NCBI GenBank assembly: GCA_025356445.1
Contig: JANXSZ010000009.1
Location: forward strand, 1-64,000
Direction: 5' to 3'
DNA length: 64,000 nt
Origin: Betaproteobacteria bacterium
GTDB lineage: Bacteria > Pseudomonadota > Gammaproteobacteria > Burkholderiales > Burkholderiaceae_C
In this document: piece by piece, positions 36,446-44,861 of the stretch
Layout of the letters: every line of letters begins with the position of its first letter
Position numbering within the stretch: the first letter of the stretch is position 1
Notes under the pieces: model-generated
What the model was told of the DNA's origin: nothing
Databases searched by the model: none
What the model saw: the letters and a program-made list of their open reading frames with translations, nothing else
Made by a program: the position numbers and the translations under genes

Positions 36446-37228
36446 ATGAATGCAAGCTACCCCACGTTGGTCGGCAAAACTGTCTTTATCTCGGGCGGCA
36501 GCTCAGGCATAGGTGCTGAGCTGGTTAAGTCTTTTGCTGCGCAAGGCGCGAAAGTCGCATTTTGTGGCACCAAAGATGGTGGCGGCGATGAGCTGATCGC
36601 CGCGATTACCCAAGCAGGTCAGCCCGCACCGTACTACGAAGCCTGCGATGTGCGCGATGTCCCCGCTGTCCAAGCCCTGCTGGAGCGTGTAGGCCTGCAC
36701 TTCGGCCCCATCCAGGTGCTGGTCAACAACGCTGGGCGCGATGATCGCCACAGCCTGGACGAGTTAACGCCTGATTACTGGGACAACTGCCTCAACCTCA
36801 ACCTGCGCCACCACGTCTTCGCCACCCAAACCGTGGCACGCCAACTCCGCGCGGCCCAACTCCCCGGCAGCATCATCAACATGGGTAGCATCAGCTGGAT
36901 GCGTGGTCGTCCCAATCTGATCGGCTACACCACCAGCAAAGCAGCGATCAGCGGCATGACCCGCAGCCTCGCCAGAGAACTGGGTGAGTTTGGCATCCGC
37001 GTGAACGCTCTTGTGCCTGGTGCTATCGTTACCGAACGCCAAAGCGCCCTGTGGCGCAACCCCGAAGAAGACCAAAAATTCATAGACTTGCAATGCCTCA
37101 AATTTCGCCTGGAATCGGCCCATGTAGCCCGACCGACGCTGTTTTTAGCGAGTGAAGAGAGTGCCGGGGTGACAGGGCAGAGCTTGATCGTGGACGCTGG
37201 GCTTGCACAGGTGTCGGTGGTTGGATAG
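36446..37228 (+). CDS. SDR-family aldose 1-dehydrogenase
   Basis: A 260-residue short-chain dehydrogenase. NAD binding is in SGGSSGIGAEL, the NNAG motif is in VLVNNAGRDD, and the catalytic Tyr and Lys are in YTTSKAAISGM. The C-terminal part (IVTERQSALW ... DLQCLKFRL) resembles bacterial xylose and galactose dehydrogenases, which oxidise a pyranose C1 to a lactone. This would be the first step before lactone opening and dehydration by the IlvD/Edd enzyme. No lactonase is in the window. A ribosome site (AGGAG) precedes the ATG. Confidence 0.85.
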   Translation: MNASYPTLVGKTVFISGGSSGIGAELVKSFAAQGAKVAFCGTKDGGGDELIAAITQAGQPAPYYEACDVRDVPAVQALLERVGLHFGPIQVLVNNAGRDDRHSLDELTPDYWDNCLNLNLRHHVFATQTVARQLRAAQLPGSIINMGSISWMRGRPNLIGYTTSKAAISGMTRSLARELGEFGIRVNALVPGAIVTERQSALWRNPEEDQKFIDLQCLKFRLESAHVARPTLFLASEESAGVTGQSLIVDAGLAQVSVVG

Positions 37229-37312
37229 CTACAGGCTGCGTAAAGCTTGGCTAACAGGCGGTATGTCAGCTTCTGTGCCGCAGTGCCACAAACCGGTCTG
37301 CTAGCATTTGCC

Positions 37313-38023
37313 ATGCTTTACCGTGAAGTCAAACAAAAATTGGTCGCCGATATCGTCTCGGGGGCGGTGCCGCCCGGAGGGGGGCTGGCCAACGAAAGCG
37401 AATTGGCCAAGCGCTTTGGGGTGTCGATTGGCACCGTGCGACGTGCTGTTGATGAACTGGTTGCCGACCATATTTTGGTGCGCCAGCAAGGCCGTGGCAC
37501 CTTTGTCGGCAAACTGGACAAAGAGCGTTTCATGTTCCAGTTTTTCAAGATCGTGGGGCGTGACGGCTCCAGGGAGTTCCCCCAGGTCAAGCTCTTGTCG
37601 TTCGAGCGCTCACGTGCCACCCAGCACGAGGCCAAAATTCTGGATGTGGCTGCGGGTGCTGCTGTTTTTCGCATTGAAAACGCGCTCTCACTCCAAGGTC
37701 GTACGGTGATCCACGATGCGCTGGTCATCAGTGCTACCCGCTTCAGCCGTCTCACCAAGGCGCAGTTCACCGCACGCGAGGGCACCATTTACGAGCTGTA
37801 CCAAACGGCGTTTGGGGTGACGGTGGTGGGTGCGGATGAGCATATCCGAGCAGAGTCTGCCTCCGCTGCCAATGCGGCTGTGCTGGGCATTCCTGAAGCT
37901 GCACCGGTGCTGCGCATTGAGCGTATCGCTTTCACCTTTGCCCAAGAGCCCGCAGAGTACAGGGTGTCGGTGGTGAACACCCAGGATTTTGATTACGCTG
38001 CCCGCTTGGTTGGGCCTGCGTAA
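37313..38023 (+). CDS. GntR/HutC-family transcriptional regulator (UTRA)
   Basis: A 236-residue regulator with an N-terminal winged helix-turn-helix (ESELAKRFGVSIGTVRRAVD) and a UTRA ligand-binding domain. It lies directly upstream of suyAB and is followed by a 16-bp near-perfect inverted repeat overlapping a possible suyA promoter, so it is a likely regulator of the sulfolactate genes. The effector might be sulfolactate or a relative. ATG 37313 is chosen because the family N-terminus (LYREVKQKLVADI) begins there; the frame is open to 37247. Confidence 0.85.
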   Translation: MLYREVKQKLVADIVSGAVPPGGGLANESELAKRFGVSIGTVRRAVDELVADHILVRQQGRGTFVGKLDKERFMFQFFKIVGRDGSREFPQVKLLSFERSRATQHEAKILDVAAGAAVFRIENALSLQGRTVIHDALVISATRFSRLTKAQFTAREGTIYELYQTAFGVTVVGADEHIRAESASAANAAVLGIPEAAPVLRIERIAFTFAQEPAEYRVSVVNTQDFDYAARLVGPA

Positions 38024-38036
38024 GTTTTTTTACATT

Positions 38037-38078
38037 TGAATTTTGCACAAGGTAGCAAAAATCCTTGTTCAAAATTCA
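38037..38078. promoter_or_regulatory. Inverted repeat and promoter-like region upstream of suyA
   Basis: The arms TGAATTTTGCACAAGG and CCTTGTTCAAAATTCA (15 of 16 bp match, 10-nt spacer) lie 48-89 nt upstream of the suyA ATG. A possible -35 (TTGTTC, 38065-38070) overlaps the right arm, and a weak -10 (TACAGT, 38088-38093) follows at 17-nt spacing. This is a plausible operator for the GntR-type protein encoded just upstream. There is no T-run, so it is not a terminator. Confidence 0.6.
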
Positions 38079-38126
38079 TATAGATGATACAGTTGAATTT
38101 AGTATTTCAAACCTACAGGAGACCCC

Positions 38127-38408
38127 ATGATTCATTGTGTTTTGCACGACCCTCAAGACAGCGTGGCTGTCGTGGTCACTGAGAACGTCAAGGCGGGCCA
38201 AACGCTCACTGCGCTGATTCTTGATGAAGACCGCACCATTCAGATCCCTTGCCAGGCCGATATTCCGCTGGGCCACAAAATTGCCATGAAAGATATGGCT
38301 GTGGGCGATACGGTCATCAAATACGGCGTGGACATTGGCAAGGTGGTTGCGGCCATCAAGACCGGTCAGCACGCCCACGTTCACAACATCAAAACGAAAC
38401 GCTGGTAA
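38127..38408 (+). CDS. suyA: (2R)-3-sulfolactate sulfo-lyase, alpha (small) subunit
   Basis: A 93-residue SAF-domain protein, the small subunit of sulfolactate sulfo-lyase, which splits (R)-sulfolactate into pyruvate and sulfite. Segments [20 protein letters not shown] and the ending [12 protein letters not shown] are typical of SuyA and of the related N-terminal part of altronate/galactarate dehydratases. SuyA identity rests on the company it keeps: suyB, slcC, comC and a sulfite exporter follow. A good ribosome site (ACAGGAGACC) precedes the ATG. An altronate-dehydratase-like split protein is the alternative. Confidence 0.86.
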   Translation: MIHCVLHDPQDSVAVVVTENVKAGQTLTALILDEDRTIQIPCQADIPLGHKIAMKDMAVGDTVIKYGVDIGKVVAAIKTGQHAHVHNIKTKRW

Positions 38409-38457
38409 GCCTTGTGCTTTCTCCGTTGACGATCTCAAAACAAGCCAAGGATTTCCC

Positions 38458-39633
38458 ATGTCATTTCTGAACAAAGACTCCACCTTTTGGGGTTTTCGCC
38501 GCGAAAACGGCCGTGTCGGCGTGCGCAACCACGTCATTATTTTGCCGCTCGATGACCTCTCCAATTCCGCTGCTGAAGCCGTGGCCCACAACATCAAGGG
38601 CACGATGGCGATTGCGCACCCTTACGGGCGCTTGCAGTTTGGTGCCGATCTGGATTTGCACTTTGCTACGCTCATTGGCGCGGGTTCCAACCCCAACGTC
38701 GCTGCGGTGGTGGTGATCGGCATTGAAGACAGCTGGACGCAAAAAGTGGTGGATGGCATTGCCAAAACTGGCAAGCCCGTGGTTGGCTTTGGCATCGAAG
38801 GCCATGGCGACCACGAAACCATCATGAAGGCCTCTAAAGCCGCTAAAGAATACGTGCAATTCGCCACCGAGCAGCACCGCGTGGAATGCCCGATTGCTGA
38901 GTTGTGGGTGTCCACCAAATGCGGCGAATCCGACACCACCTCCGGCTGCGGTGCCAACCCCACGGTGGGCAACGCGTTTGACACGTTGCACGCATTGGGT
39001 ACTACGCTGGTGTTCGGCGAAACGTCTGAAATCACCGGCGGTGAGCAGATCGTGGCGGCACGTTGCAAAACGCCTGAAGTGCGCGACCAGTTCATGGCCA
39101 TGTTCAACCGCTACCAGGACATGATCCAGCGCAACAAGACCACCGATTTGTCCGACTCCCAGCCGACCAAAGGCAACATCGCAGGCGGCTTGACCACCAT
39201 TGAAGAAAAGGCGCTGGGCAACATCCAGAAAATCGGCAAAAAATGCACGGTAGACGGCGTGATCGACAAAGCCGAAGTGCCTGCGCATCCGGGTCTGTGG
39301 TTCATGGATTCGTCTTCTGCTGCGGCTGAAATGGTCACGCTGTGCGCCGCCTCGGGTTTTGTGGTGCATTTCTTCCCCACAGGGCAAGGCAATGTGATTG
39401 GCAACGCCATCGTGCCAGTCATCAAAATTTGCGCCAACCCCCGGACCGTGCGCACCATGAGCGAACACGTGGACGTGGACTGCTCAGGTCTGCTGCAACG
39501 CGAGCGCACCATGGACGAAACCGGCGATCAGCTGTTGGAAATGATGATGCGCACCATCAATGGTCGCCATACCGCTGCCGAGGCCCTAGGTCACCGTGAG
39601 TTCGTGATGACACGTTTGTTTGAGAGCGCTTAA
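38458..39633 (+). CDS. suyB: (2R)-3-sulfolactate sulfo-lyase, beta (large) subunit
   Basis: A 391-residue catalytic subunit of the UxaA-like family. It starts [20 protein letters not shown] and has the Cys-containing [18 protein letters not shown], probably involved in cofactor binding. It works with SuyA to eliminate sulfite from (R)-sulfolactate. ATG 38458 is 49 nt after suyA; the frame extends upstream but the conserved start is here. A hairpin terminator follows the stop, so later genes may be expressed from a second promoter or by read-through. Confidence 0.9.
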   Translation: MSFLNKDSTFWGFRRENGRVGVRNHVIILPLDDLSNSAAEAVAHNIKGTMAIAHPYGRLQFGADLDLHFATLIGAGSNPNVAAVVVIGIEDSWTQKVVDGIAKTGKPVVGFGIEGHGDHETIMKASKAAKEYVQFATEQHRVECPIAELWVSTKCGESDTTSGCGANPTVGNAFDTLHALGTTLVFGETSEITGGEQIVAARCKTPEVRDQFMAMFNRYQDMIQRNKTTDLSDSQPTKGNIAGGLTTIEEKALGNIQKIGKKCTVDGVIDKAEVPAHPGLWFMDSSSAAAEMVTLCAASGFVVHFFPTGQGNVIGNAIVPVIKICANPRTVRTMSEHVDVDCSGLLQRERTMDETGDQLLEMMMRTINGRHTAAEALGHREFVMTRLFESA

Positions 39634-39654
39634 ACCTTTCGGTTGAAAGTGTCT

Positions 39655-39688
39655 GCCGCTGTACACGCCGTGTGCGGCGGCTTTTTTC
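39655..39688 (+). terminator. Likely intrinsic terminator after suyB
   Basis: A GCCGC arm and a GCGGCGGC arm form an imperfect stem followed by a T-run (TTTTTTCTT). It lies 22 nt after the suyB stop. Confidence 0.7.
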
Positions 39689-39763
39689 TTTAACGCTGGC
39701 GGTGGCACGCATGGGCTGTGGGTTCATGCCCTGTTAGCGCGCCATTCCCAGGAGTTTCCTCTG

Positions 39764-40771
39764 ATGACCGCTACCCGCCGTACTTTTTCTACCGCCCTGG
39801 CTACCTTGGGCTCGGTTGCCCTGCTGCCTGTCTGGGCACAGTCGTCCAGTGTGAACACAGGCCCCAGCTCCAGTCCCAGCGATTTTCCCAACCATCCTCT
39901 GCGCTATGTCGTGCCCTTTGCCGCAGGGGGATTGACCGATGTGATGGCCCGCTTGGTGGGGCAAAAGCTGACGGAGTCGCTCAAGCAGCCGGTGATCATT
40001 GACAACAAACCCGGTGGCAATGCGAACTTGGGTGCTGACTTTGTGGCCAAGTCGCCGCCGGATGGCTACACTTGGTTGGCCGTGACGCTGGCACACGCGG
40101 TGAACCAGTCCCTGTTCAACACACTCACCTACAGTCTTGAGAAAAATTTGCTGCCTGTTGTCCAATTAGCCAGCAGCCCTCTGGTGCTGGTGGTCAACGC
40201 CAGCAATCCGGCTAAAACCTTGAAGGAATTCTTGGAGCGGGCCAAAACCCAGCAGCTGAGTGCCGGGTCGTCTGGCAACGGTACGCCGCCTCACTTGGGT
40301 CTGGAGTTGCTGGCAGGCAATGCCAAATTGGACGTGACCCATATTCCCTACAAAGGCGGTGCGCCGTCCATGAACGACTTGATGGGGGGCCAGCTTGATT
40401 TTGTGGTGTCAAACCTGCCCGAGTCGGTCGCTTTCATCAAATCCGGCAAGCTGCGGGCTTTGGCCGTCACCTCTGCGCAGCGCCACGCGCTGTTGCCCGA
40501 TGTGTCTACCTTCACCGAGCAGGGTATGACCGATATGGAGCTTGAAAACTGGACTGGCCTGATGGTGCCTGCGGGAACCTCCAAAGCCATCATCGACCGG
40601 ATTGCGCTGGAGGCGGTACGTACCGTCAGGACGGCCGATGTGGCGGCGCGTATCGGCACTTTGGGCTTCACTGTCACGGGCTTGGGACCAGCCGAGTTTG
40701 CCGCTATTGTGCAAAAAGACACCGCACGGTGGCGCGAGATCATCAAGGTACGGCGCATCAAGGTGGAGTAA
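39764..40771 (+). CDS. Bug-family tripartite tricarboxylate transporter binding protein
   Basis: A 335-residue periplasmic binding protein of the Bug (TctC) family. The N-terminus is a signal peptide with a Tat-like start (ATRRTFSTALATLGSVALL). Typical segments are HPLRYVVPFAAGGLTDVMAR and IIDNKPGGNANLGADFVAKS, and VTHIPYKGGAPSMNDLMGGQ. In Chromohalobacter the sulfolactate importer SlcHFG is a TTT system, so this could be the SlcH-like component. The TctA/TctB membrane subunits are missing, so it may borrow an unlinked pair or act in sensing. It starts downstream of the suyB terminator. Confidence 0.88.
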   Translation: MTATRRTFSTALATLGSVALLPVWAQSSSVNTGPSSSPSDFPNHPLRYVVPFAAGGLTDVMARLVGQKLTESLKQPVIIDNKPGGNANLGADFVAKSPPDGYTWLAVTLAHAVNQSLFNTLTYSLEKNLLPVVQLASSPLVLVVNASNPAKTLKEFLERAKTQQLSAGSSGNGTPPHLGLELLAGNAKLDVTHIPYKGGAPSMNDLMGGQLDFVVSNLPESVAFIKSGKLRALAVTSAQRHALLPDVSTFTEQGMTDMELENWTGLMVPAGTSKAIIDRIALEAVRTVRTADVAARIGTLGFTVTGLGPAEFAAIVQKDTARWREIIKVRRIKVE

Positions 40772-40830
40772 TTCACCTGTTTGCTGTGCTGCCCATCTTT
40801 CAAACAAGTAACAACGAAACTGCCTTTGTC

Positions 40831-41757
40831 ATGAAAAAAATCGTCATTACTGAATTCATGGATGCGCCCTCTGTTGAGGCGCTGAAAGCCCGCTACACCT
40901 TGGTCTACGAGCCGACGCTGGTGGACGACGCAGCACGCTTGCTGCGCGAGGTGGCGGATGCTGATGCCGTCATCGTGCGCAACCGCACCCAGGTGCGCGG
41001 CGAGCTGCTGGCGGCGTGCAAAAAAGCCACGGTCATTGGTCGCTTAGGTGTGGGGCTGGACAATATCGACGTACCGGCCTGTGAAGCGCGCGGTATGAAG
41101 GTGATTCCTGCCACCGGTGCCAATGCGCTGGCCGTGGCGGAATACGTTATTGGCACGGCCATGCTGCTGCTGCGCGGCGTGTACCAAGACAGCGCTGCCG
41201 TGGCCGGTGGTAAATGGCCGCGTGCACGCCTGTCCAATGGCCGTGAAATTGCCGGAAAAACCTTGGGTTTGATCGGTTTTGGTGGCATTGGTCGCTTGAC
41301 TGCAGGCTTGGCTCAAGGTTTGGGCATGGCTGTGGTGGCCTATGACCCGATGCTGGCCGTTGATGCGCCGGTGTGGGCGCAAACTGGCGTGAAACCCGCC
41401 ACATTGGACGCCTTGCTGGCCCAGTCGGATGTGGTCAGCCTGCATGTGCCGCTGACGGCTGAAACCCGTAATCTGCTGTCCAAAGAGCGTGTAGCGCAGA
41501 TGAAGGCTGGGGCTATCCTCATCAATTCCGCACGTGGTCATATTGCCGACGAAGCGGCTGTTGCTGATGCCTTGCGTGCCGGACATTTGGGCGGTGCCGC
41601 GTTTGACGTTTTCGAGCCTGAGCCGCTCAAAGCGGGTAGCCCTTGGGAGAATTGTCCCAACGTCGTGCTGACGCCGCATGTGGCCGGCGTGACGGCTGAA
41701 TCCAACGAGCGCGTTTCCAGCATGATCGCGGCTGAAGTCGCCAAGGCTTTGGGCTGA
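40831..41757 (+). CDS. slcC: (S)-sulfolactate dehydrogenase-like D-2-hydroxyacid dehydrogenase
   Basis: A 308-residue NAD-dependent 2-hydroxyacid dehydrogenase. The NAD loop is LGLIGFGGIGRLTAG, and catalytic segments include INSARGHIADEAAVADAL and LTPHVAGVTAESNERV. In known sulfolactate operons SlcC oxidises (S)-sulfolactate to sulfopyruvate. Its position next to suyAB, comC and a sulfite exporter supports this. By sequence alone it is a phosphoglycerate-dehydrogenase-like protein, so the specificity is inferred. ATG 40831 starts the conserved N-terminus (KKIVITEFMD). Confidence 0.82.
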   Translation: MKKIVITEFMDAPSVEALKARYTLVYEPTLVDDAARLLREVADADAVIVRNRTQVRGELLAACKKATVIGRLGVGLDNIDVPACEARGMKVIPATGANALAVAEYVIGTAMLLLRGVYQDSAAVAGGKWPRARLSNGREIAGKTLGLIGFGGIGRLTAGLAQGLGMAVVAYDPMLAVDAPVWAQTGVKPATLDALLAQSDVVSLHVPLTAETRNLLSKERVAQMKAGAILINSARGHIADEAAVADALRAGHLGGAAFDVFEPEPLKAGSPWENCPNVVLTPHVAGVTAESNERVSSMIAAEVAKALG

Positions 41758-41830
41758 CACCGCTTTGCGATCCCATTGCGATTCCTTGACGACCTTTTTG
41801 CTGCCTTTTATACCTCCACAGACACCCGTT

Positions 41831-42838
41831 ATGAACCTCCAGGAAATACACGCTCTTGCCAGCCGTGCCTTGCAAAACGCAGGCGCTTCCCCCATGCAGG
41901 CTGACTGCACCGCCACCGCACTGGTGGCAGCCGATGCCCAAGGCTTGGCTTCACACGGTGTATCACGCATTCCGATGTACACCGGGCACTTGCGCACGGG
42001 CCGCGTCAACGGGCAAGCCGTTCCCCGCATCGCCGCACAAAAACCCAGCGCGATCCTGGTGGATGCGGGTGAGGGCTTTGCCTTCCCAGCCTGTGCCTTG
42101 GCGATTCAAGAAGCCATCGCCGCAGCCAAAGTGACCGGCATTGCCATCGCTGCCGTTACCAACAGCCACCACTTCGGCGTGGCGGCCTACCACCTGGAAG
42201 CCGTGGCCCAAGCCGGTCTGGTCGGTATCGCCATGGGGAACTCTCCCGCCGCCATGCCTGCCGCAGGTGGCAAACGGGCGATCTTTGGCACCAACCCGCT
42301 GGCCGCCGCTTTCCCTCGCGCGAATGGTGAGCCGGTGATGATCGACATGTCGCTCTCGGAAGTGGCGCGTGGCAAGCTGATGGTGGCTGCCAAAAAGGGC
42401 GAATCCATCCCTCTCGGCTGGGCACTCGACAAAGACGGTCAACCCACTACCGACCCCAAGGCCGGCATGGAAGGCTCGATGTTGCCTTTCGGCTCTACGG
42501 GAGGCTCCAAAGGTGCGATGCTGGCTTTGATGATTGAGCTGATGGTGGTGTCCCTCACCGGTGCGCGTTTTGGCTTGGAAGTGGATACCTTTTTTGAAGA
42601 CGAGGGGAACGTGCCCCACATCGGTCAAGCATTCATCGTGATTGACCCCTCTGCGCTGGGTGGCACGGCCGTCTACGAAGAGCGCGTTGAAGCCTTGATC
42701 GCCGCCATGCTGGCGGATGACGGCGTGCGCATCCCTGGCTACCGACGCAATACCTTGGCTGCCAAAGCACGGATCGAGGGTGTGGAATTACCGCCTGCCA
42801 CCTTGAACCCGCTGATGGCGCTGGCCAACCCCACCTGA
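41831..42838 (+). CDS. comC: (R)-sulfolactate dehydrogenase-like Ldh2-family oxidoreductase
   Basis: A 335-residue protein of the malate/L-lactate/ureidoglycolate dehydrogenase family. Segments ASHGVSRIPMYTGHLRTG, TNSHHFGVAAYHLEAV and GTNPLAAAFPR are conserved. ComC reduces sulfopyruvate to (R)-sulfolactate in coenzyme M biosynthesis and in sulfolactate-degrading bacteria. Together with SlcC it would convert (S)- to (R)-sulfolactate, the isomer cut by SuyAB. The ATG is 73 nt after slcC. General malate dehydrogenase activity is the alternative. Confidence 0.85.
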   Translation: MNLQEIHALASRALQNAGASPMQADCTATALVAADAQGLASHGVSRIPMYTGHLRTGRVNGQAVPRIAAQKPSAILVDAGEGFAFPACALAIQEAIAAAKVTGIAIAAVTNSHHFGVAAYHLEAVAQAGLVGIAMGNSPAAMPAAGGKRAIFGTNPLAAAFPRANGEPVMIDMSLSEVARGKLMVAAKKGESIPLGWALDKDGQPTTDPKAGMEGSMLPFGSTGGSKGAMLALMIELMVVSLTGARFGLEVDTFFEDEGNVPHIGQAFIVIDPSALGGTAVYEERVEALIAAMLADDGVRIPGYRRNTLAAKARIEGVELPPATLNPLMALANPT

Positions 42839-42853
42839 CCTCGAACGCTGGCT

Positions 42854-43912
42854 GTGAAATCCACCTTCCAACGCTGGCGTGCGTTTATTGCCAAAAACCT
42901 GCCCGGCACCTTGGTCTGTCTCGTCATCGCACTGGCGGCCACCTTCGTTTCTGAGCATTATGGTGGTCCGCAGCTGCTTTATGCCCTGCTGATGGGGTTG
43001 GCTTTTCATTTCTTGATTGCCAACCCGCAAGTTGGCCCTGGCATTGGTTTTTGTGGCCGCACGGTGCTGCGCTTTGGCGTGGCTTTGCTGGGTGCGCGCA
43101 TCACGCTGTCGCAGGTGGCGAAGCTGGGCTTGAGCTCCGCCTTGCTGATCGTGTGCGCTACAGGGTGCACGATTGTGGTGGGGGCCTTGCTGGCCCGCTG
43201 GTTCAAGCGTCCGCGTGACGAGGGGCTGCTGTCGGGCGGGGCGGTGGCGATTTGCGGTGCCTCAGCGGCGCTGGCTGTGGCGTCCGTGCTGCCGCAAACC
43301 AAAGAAAACGAGCGTTTTACGCTGCTGACGGTGGTGGGTGTAACGGTGCTCTCCACCGTGGCGATGGTGCTTTACCCCTTTGTGCTCAAAGTGATTGGGG
43401 CCACGCCAGAGCAATCGGGTATCTTTTTGGGCGGCACCATCCACGATGTGGCGCAAGTGGTAGCGGCGGGGATGATGCTGGGGCCGGAGGCCGGCGACAC
43501 CGCCACCGTGGTCAAGCTGTTCCGCGTGATGCTGCTGATGCCGGTGGTGATTGTGATTTCCATGCTTTACCGCAACCACGCCAACACCGACCCTGAAGCA
43601 CAGTTTGATGTGAATGCGGACAGCAAAACCACCCGGGATGCCGTGCCACTGGTACCAGGCTTTTTGCTCGCCTTTATCGTGCTGGTGCTGCTGGCCAGTG
43701 TGGGTGTGTTCAGTCCCAAAATCATTCAACTGGCAGGCGACACCTCGCGCTGGATGCTGGTGACGGCGATTGCCGCAGCTGGCGTCAAAACCTCGTTTGA
43801 AGAGTTGCTCAAGCTCGGTTGGCAGCCTGTGGCGATGCTGCTCGGTGAGACGGTTTTTATCGCCGTCGTGGTGCTGACAGCGGTGCTAGGGTTGGGGCTT
43901 GGCCTGCATTGA
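42854..43912 (+). CDS. suyZ: YeiH-family exporter, probable sulfite exporter SuyZ
   Basis: A 352-residue membrane protein of the YeiH (COG2855) family with about ten hydrophobic helices. Segments PGIGFCGRTVLRFGVALLGA, VAICGASAALAVASVLPQ and GGTIHDVAQVVAAGMMLG are family hallmarks. Sulfolactate clusters carry this family as SuyZ, which is thought to expel the toxic sulfite released by SuyAB. GTG 42854 lies 15 nt after the comC stop. The last 27 nt overlap the converging ChaN-like gene. No sulfite dehydrogenase is seen nearby. Confidence 0.85.
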   Translation: MKSTFQRWRAFIAKNLPGTLVCLVIALAATFVSEHYGGPQLLYALLMGLAFHFLIANPQVGPGIGFCGRTVLRFGVALLGARITLSQVAKLGLSSALLIVCATGCTIVVGALLARWFKRPRDEGLLSGGAVAICGASAALAVASVLPQTKENERFTLLTVVGVTVLSTVAMVLYPFVLKVIGATPEQSGIFLGGTIHDVAQVVAAGMMLGPEAGDTATVVKLFRVMLLMPVVIVISMLYRNHANTDPEAQFDVNADSKTTRDAVPLVPGFLLAFIVLVLLASVGVFSPKIIQLAGDTSRWMLVTAIAAAGVKTSFEELLKLGWQPVAMLLGETVFIAVVVLTAVLGLGLGLH

Positions 43913-44830
43913 GGCCCTGAATTCGGCGCAGTAGTCTTTGGGCGGCAAGGCCGGTGTCGGCCAGACCGCATCGAAGGGCTGTGTGCTGGCCGAATGCTGC
44001 GCCGGGTTGTCTGCCAACAGCCGGATCGACGCCACCTTGACCTGCGCTGGCAGGTGCTGTGGCACACCCAATTCCCGGTCGGCGTGGCCGCTGCCTGCCA
44101 GCAACAGCACAACAGGGCGACCTGAACTGCGCTGCTCGGGGCTGAGAGGGGCTGTGCGGCCAAGTGCTTGCACCAGCGTGTCTGCCATGGCCCTGTCGCG
44201 GGCGATCTGGATGCGCGTCATCGGTCGCAGTTGGGTTGCCGCCAGCAGGCCGCAGTGGCTGGCTTCAATTAAATTTTGCTGTTTTTGTAGGCTTGAGCTT
44301 GTCAGTTGGGCATCGAGCGCTTCGTTTTTCATAGCGTCACGCTGCTGATTTCGGGGCAGGTTTGCACCTAGCACGGGTACCCCGTCACGCACAGCCAGCA
44401 TGACGGCAGGGCCATAGCTTGCCCATGGCCAGCCGATGTCGTTCCAACCCAAGGCGGCTTGCACATCGACTTCGCTGGCGTCGCTGTTCAGGCCTGCGGT
44501 CGAGCGCCCTTGTTCCGCCATTTCCAGTGCCAGCGCAGCCAAGCGGCCATGGCGCAGCAGCAGGCGCACCACATCGCGCTCAAGCTGCTGGTGCTGCGGG
44601 GCGTCGTGTTGTTCGCCCAGCAGCAGGATGGGGGCGGCGGCGTTGCCCCAAATCAGGGGGGCCAAAAGCAACTCAGCGCTGGGCAAGGCTGCGTTGCTGC
44701 TGGCTTGTTCATCGGGCGTGGCCGAAAAGGCTGCTGGTCTTTGCAGGGGGGGCAGGGGGCGTGGCGTGCGTGAGGCCAAGCAGCCTGCGAGCAGGGCGCA
44801 GGCCAGCAGCGCAACAGGGGTGGGTTTCAT
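43886..44830 (-). CDS. ChaN-family lipoprotein (haem-binding-uptake-like)
   Basis: A 314-residue lipoprotein: the signal peptide ends in the lipobox LLAGC, with lipid anchor at C17. The body belongs to the ChaN/Tiki family. Segments ILLLGEQHDAPQHQQLER and GRLAALALEMAEQ carry the conserved Glu-x-x-His and Glu residues of the fold, and LLAGSGHADRELGVPQHL carries the later His. Members include a Campylobacter haem-binding lipoprotein and proposed metalloproteases. Function here is unknown. The 3' end overlaps the converging suyZ by 27 nt. Confidence 0.83.
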   Translation of the reverse strand: MKPTPVALLACALLAGCLASRTPRPLPPLQRPAAFSATPDEQASSNAALPSAELLLAPLIWGNAAAPILLLGEQHDAPQHQQLERDVVRLLLRHGRLAALALEMAEQGRSTAGLNSDASEVDVQAALGWNDIGWPWASYGPAVMLAVRDGVPVLGANLPRNQQRDAMKNEALDAQLTSSSLQKQQNLIEASHCGLLAATQLRPMTRIQIARDRAMADTLVQALGRTAPLSPEQRSSGRPVVLLLAGSGHADRELGVPQHLPAQVKVASIRLLADNPAQHSASTQPFDAVWPTPALPPKDYCAEFRASMQAKPQP

Positions 44831-44861
44831 GCGGAGGAAAAGCGCACGGGCACCGGTAAAT

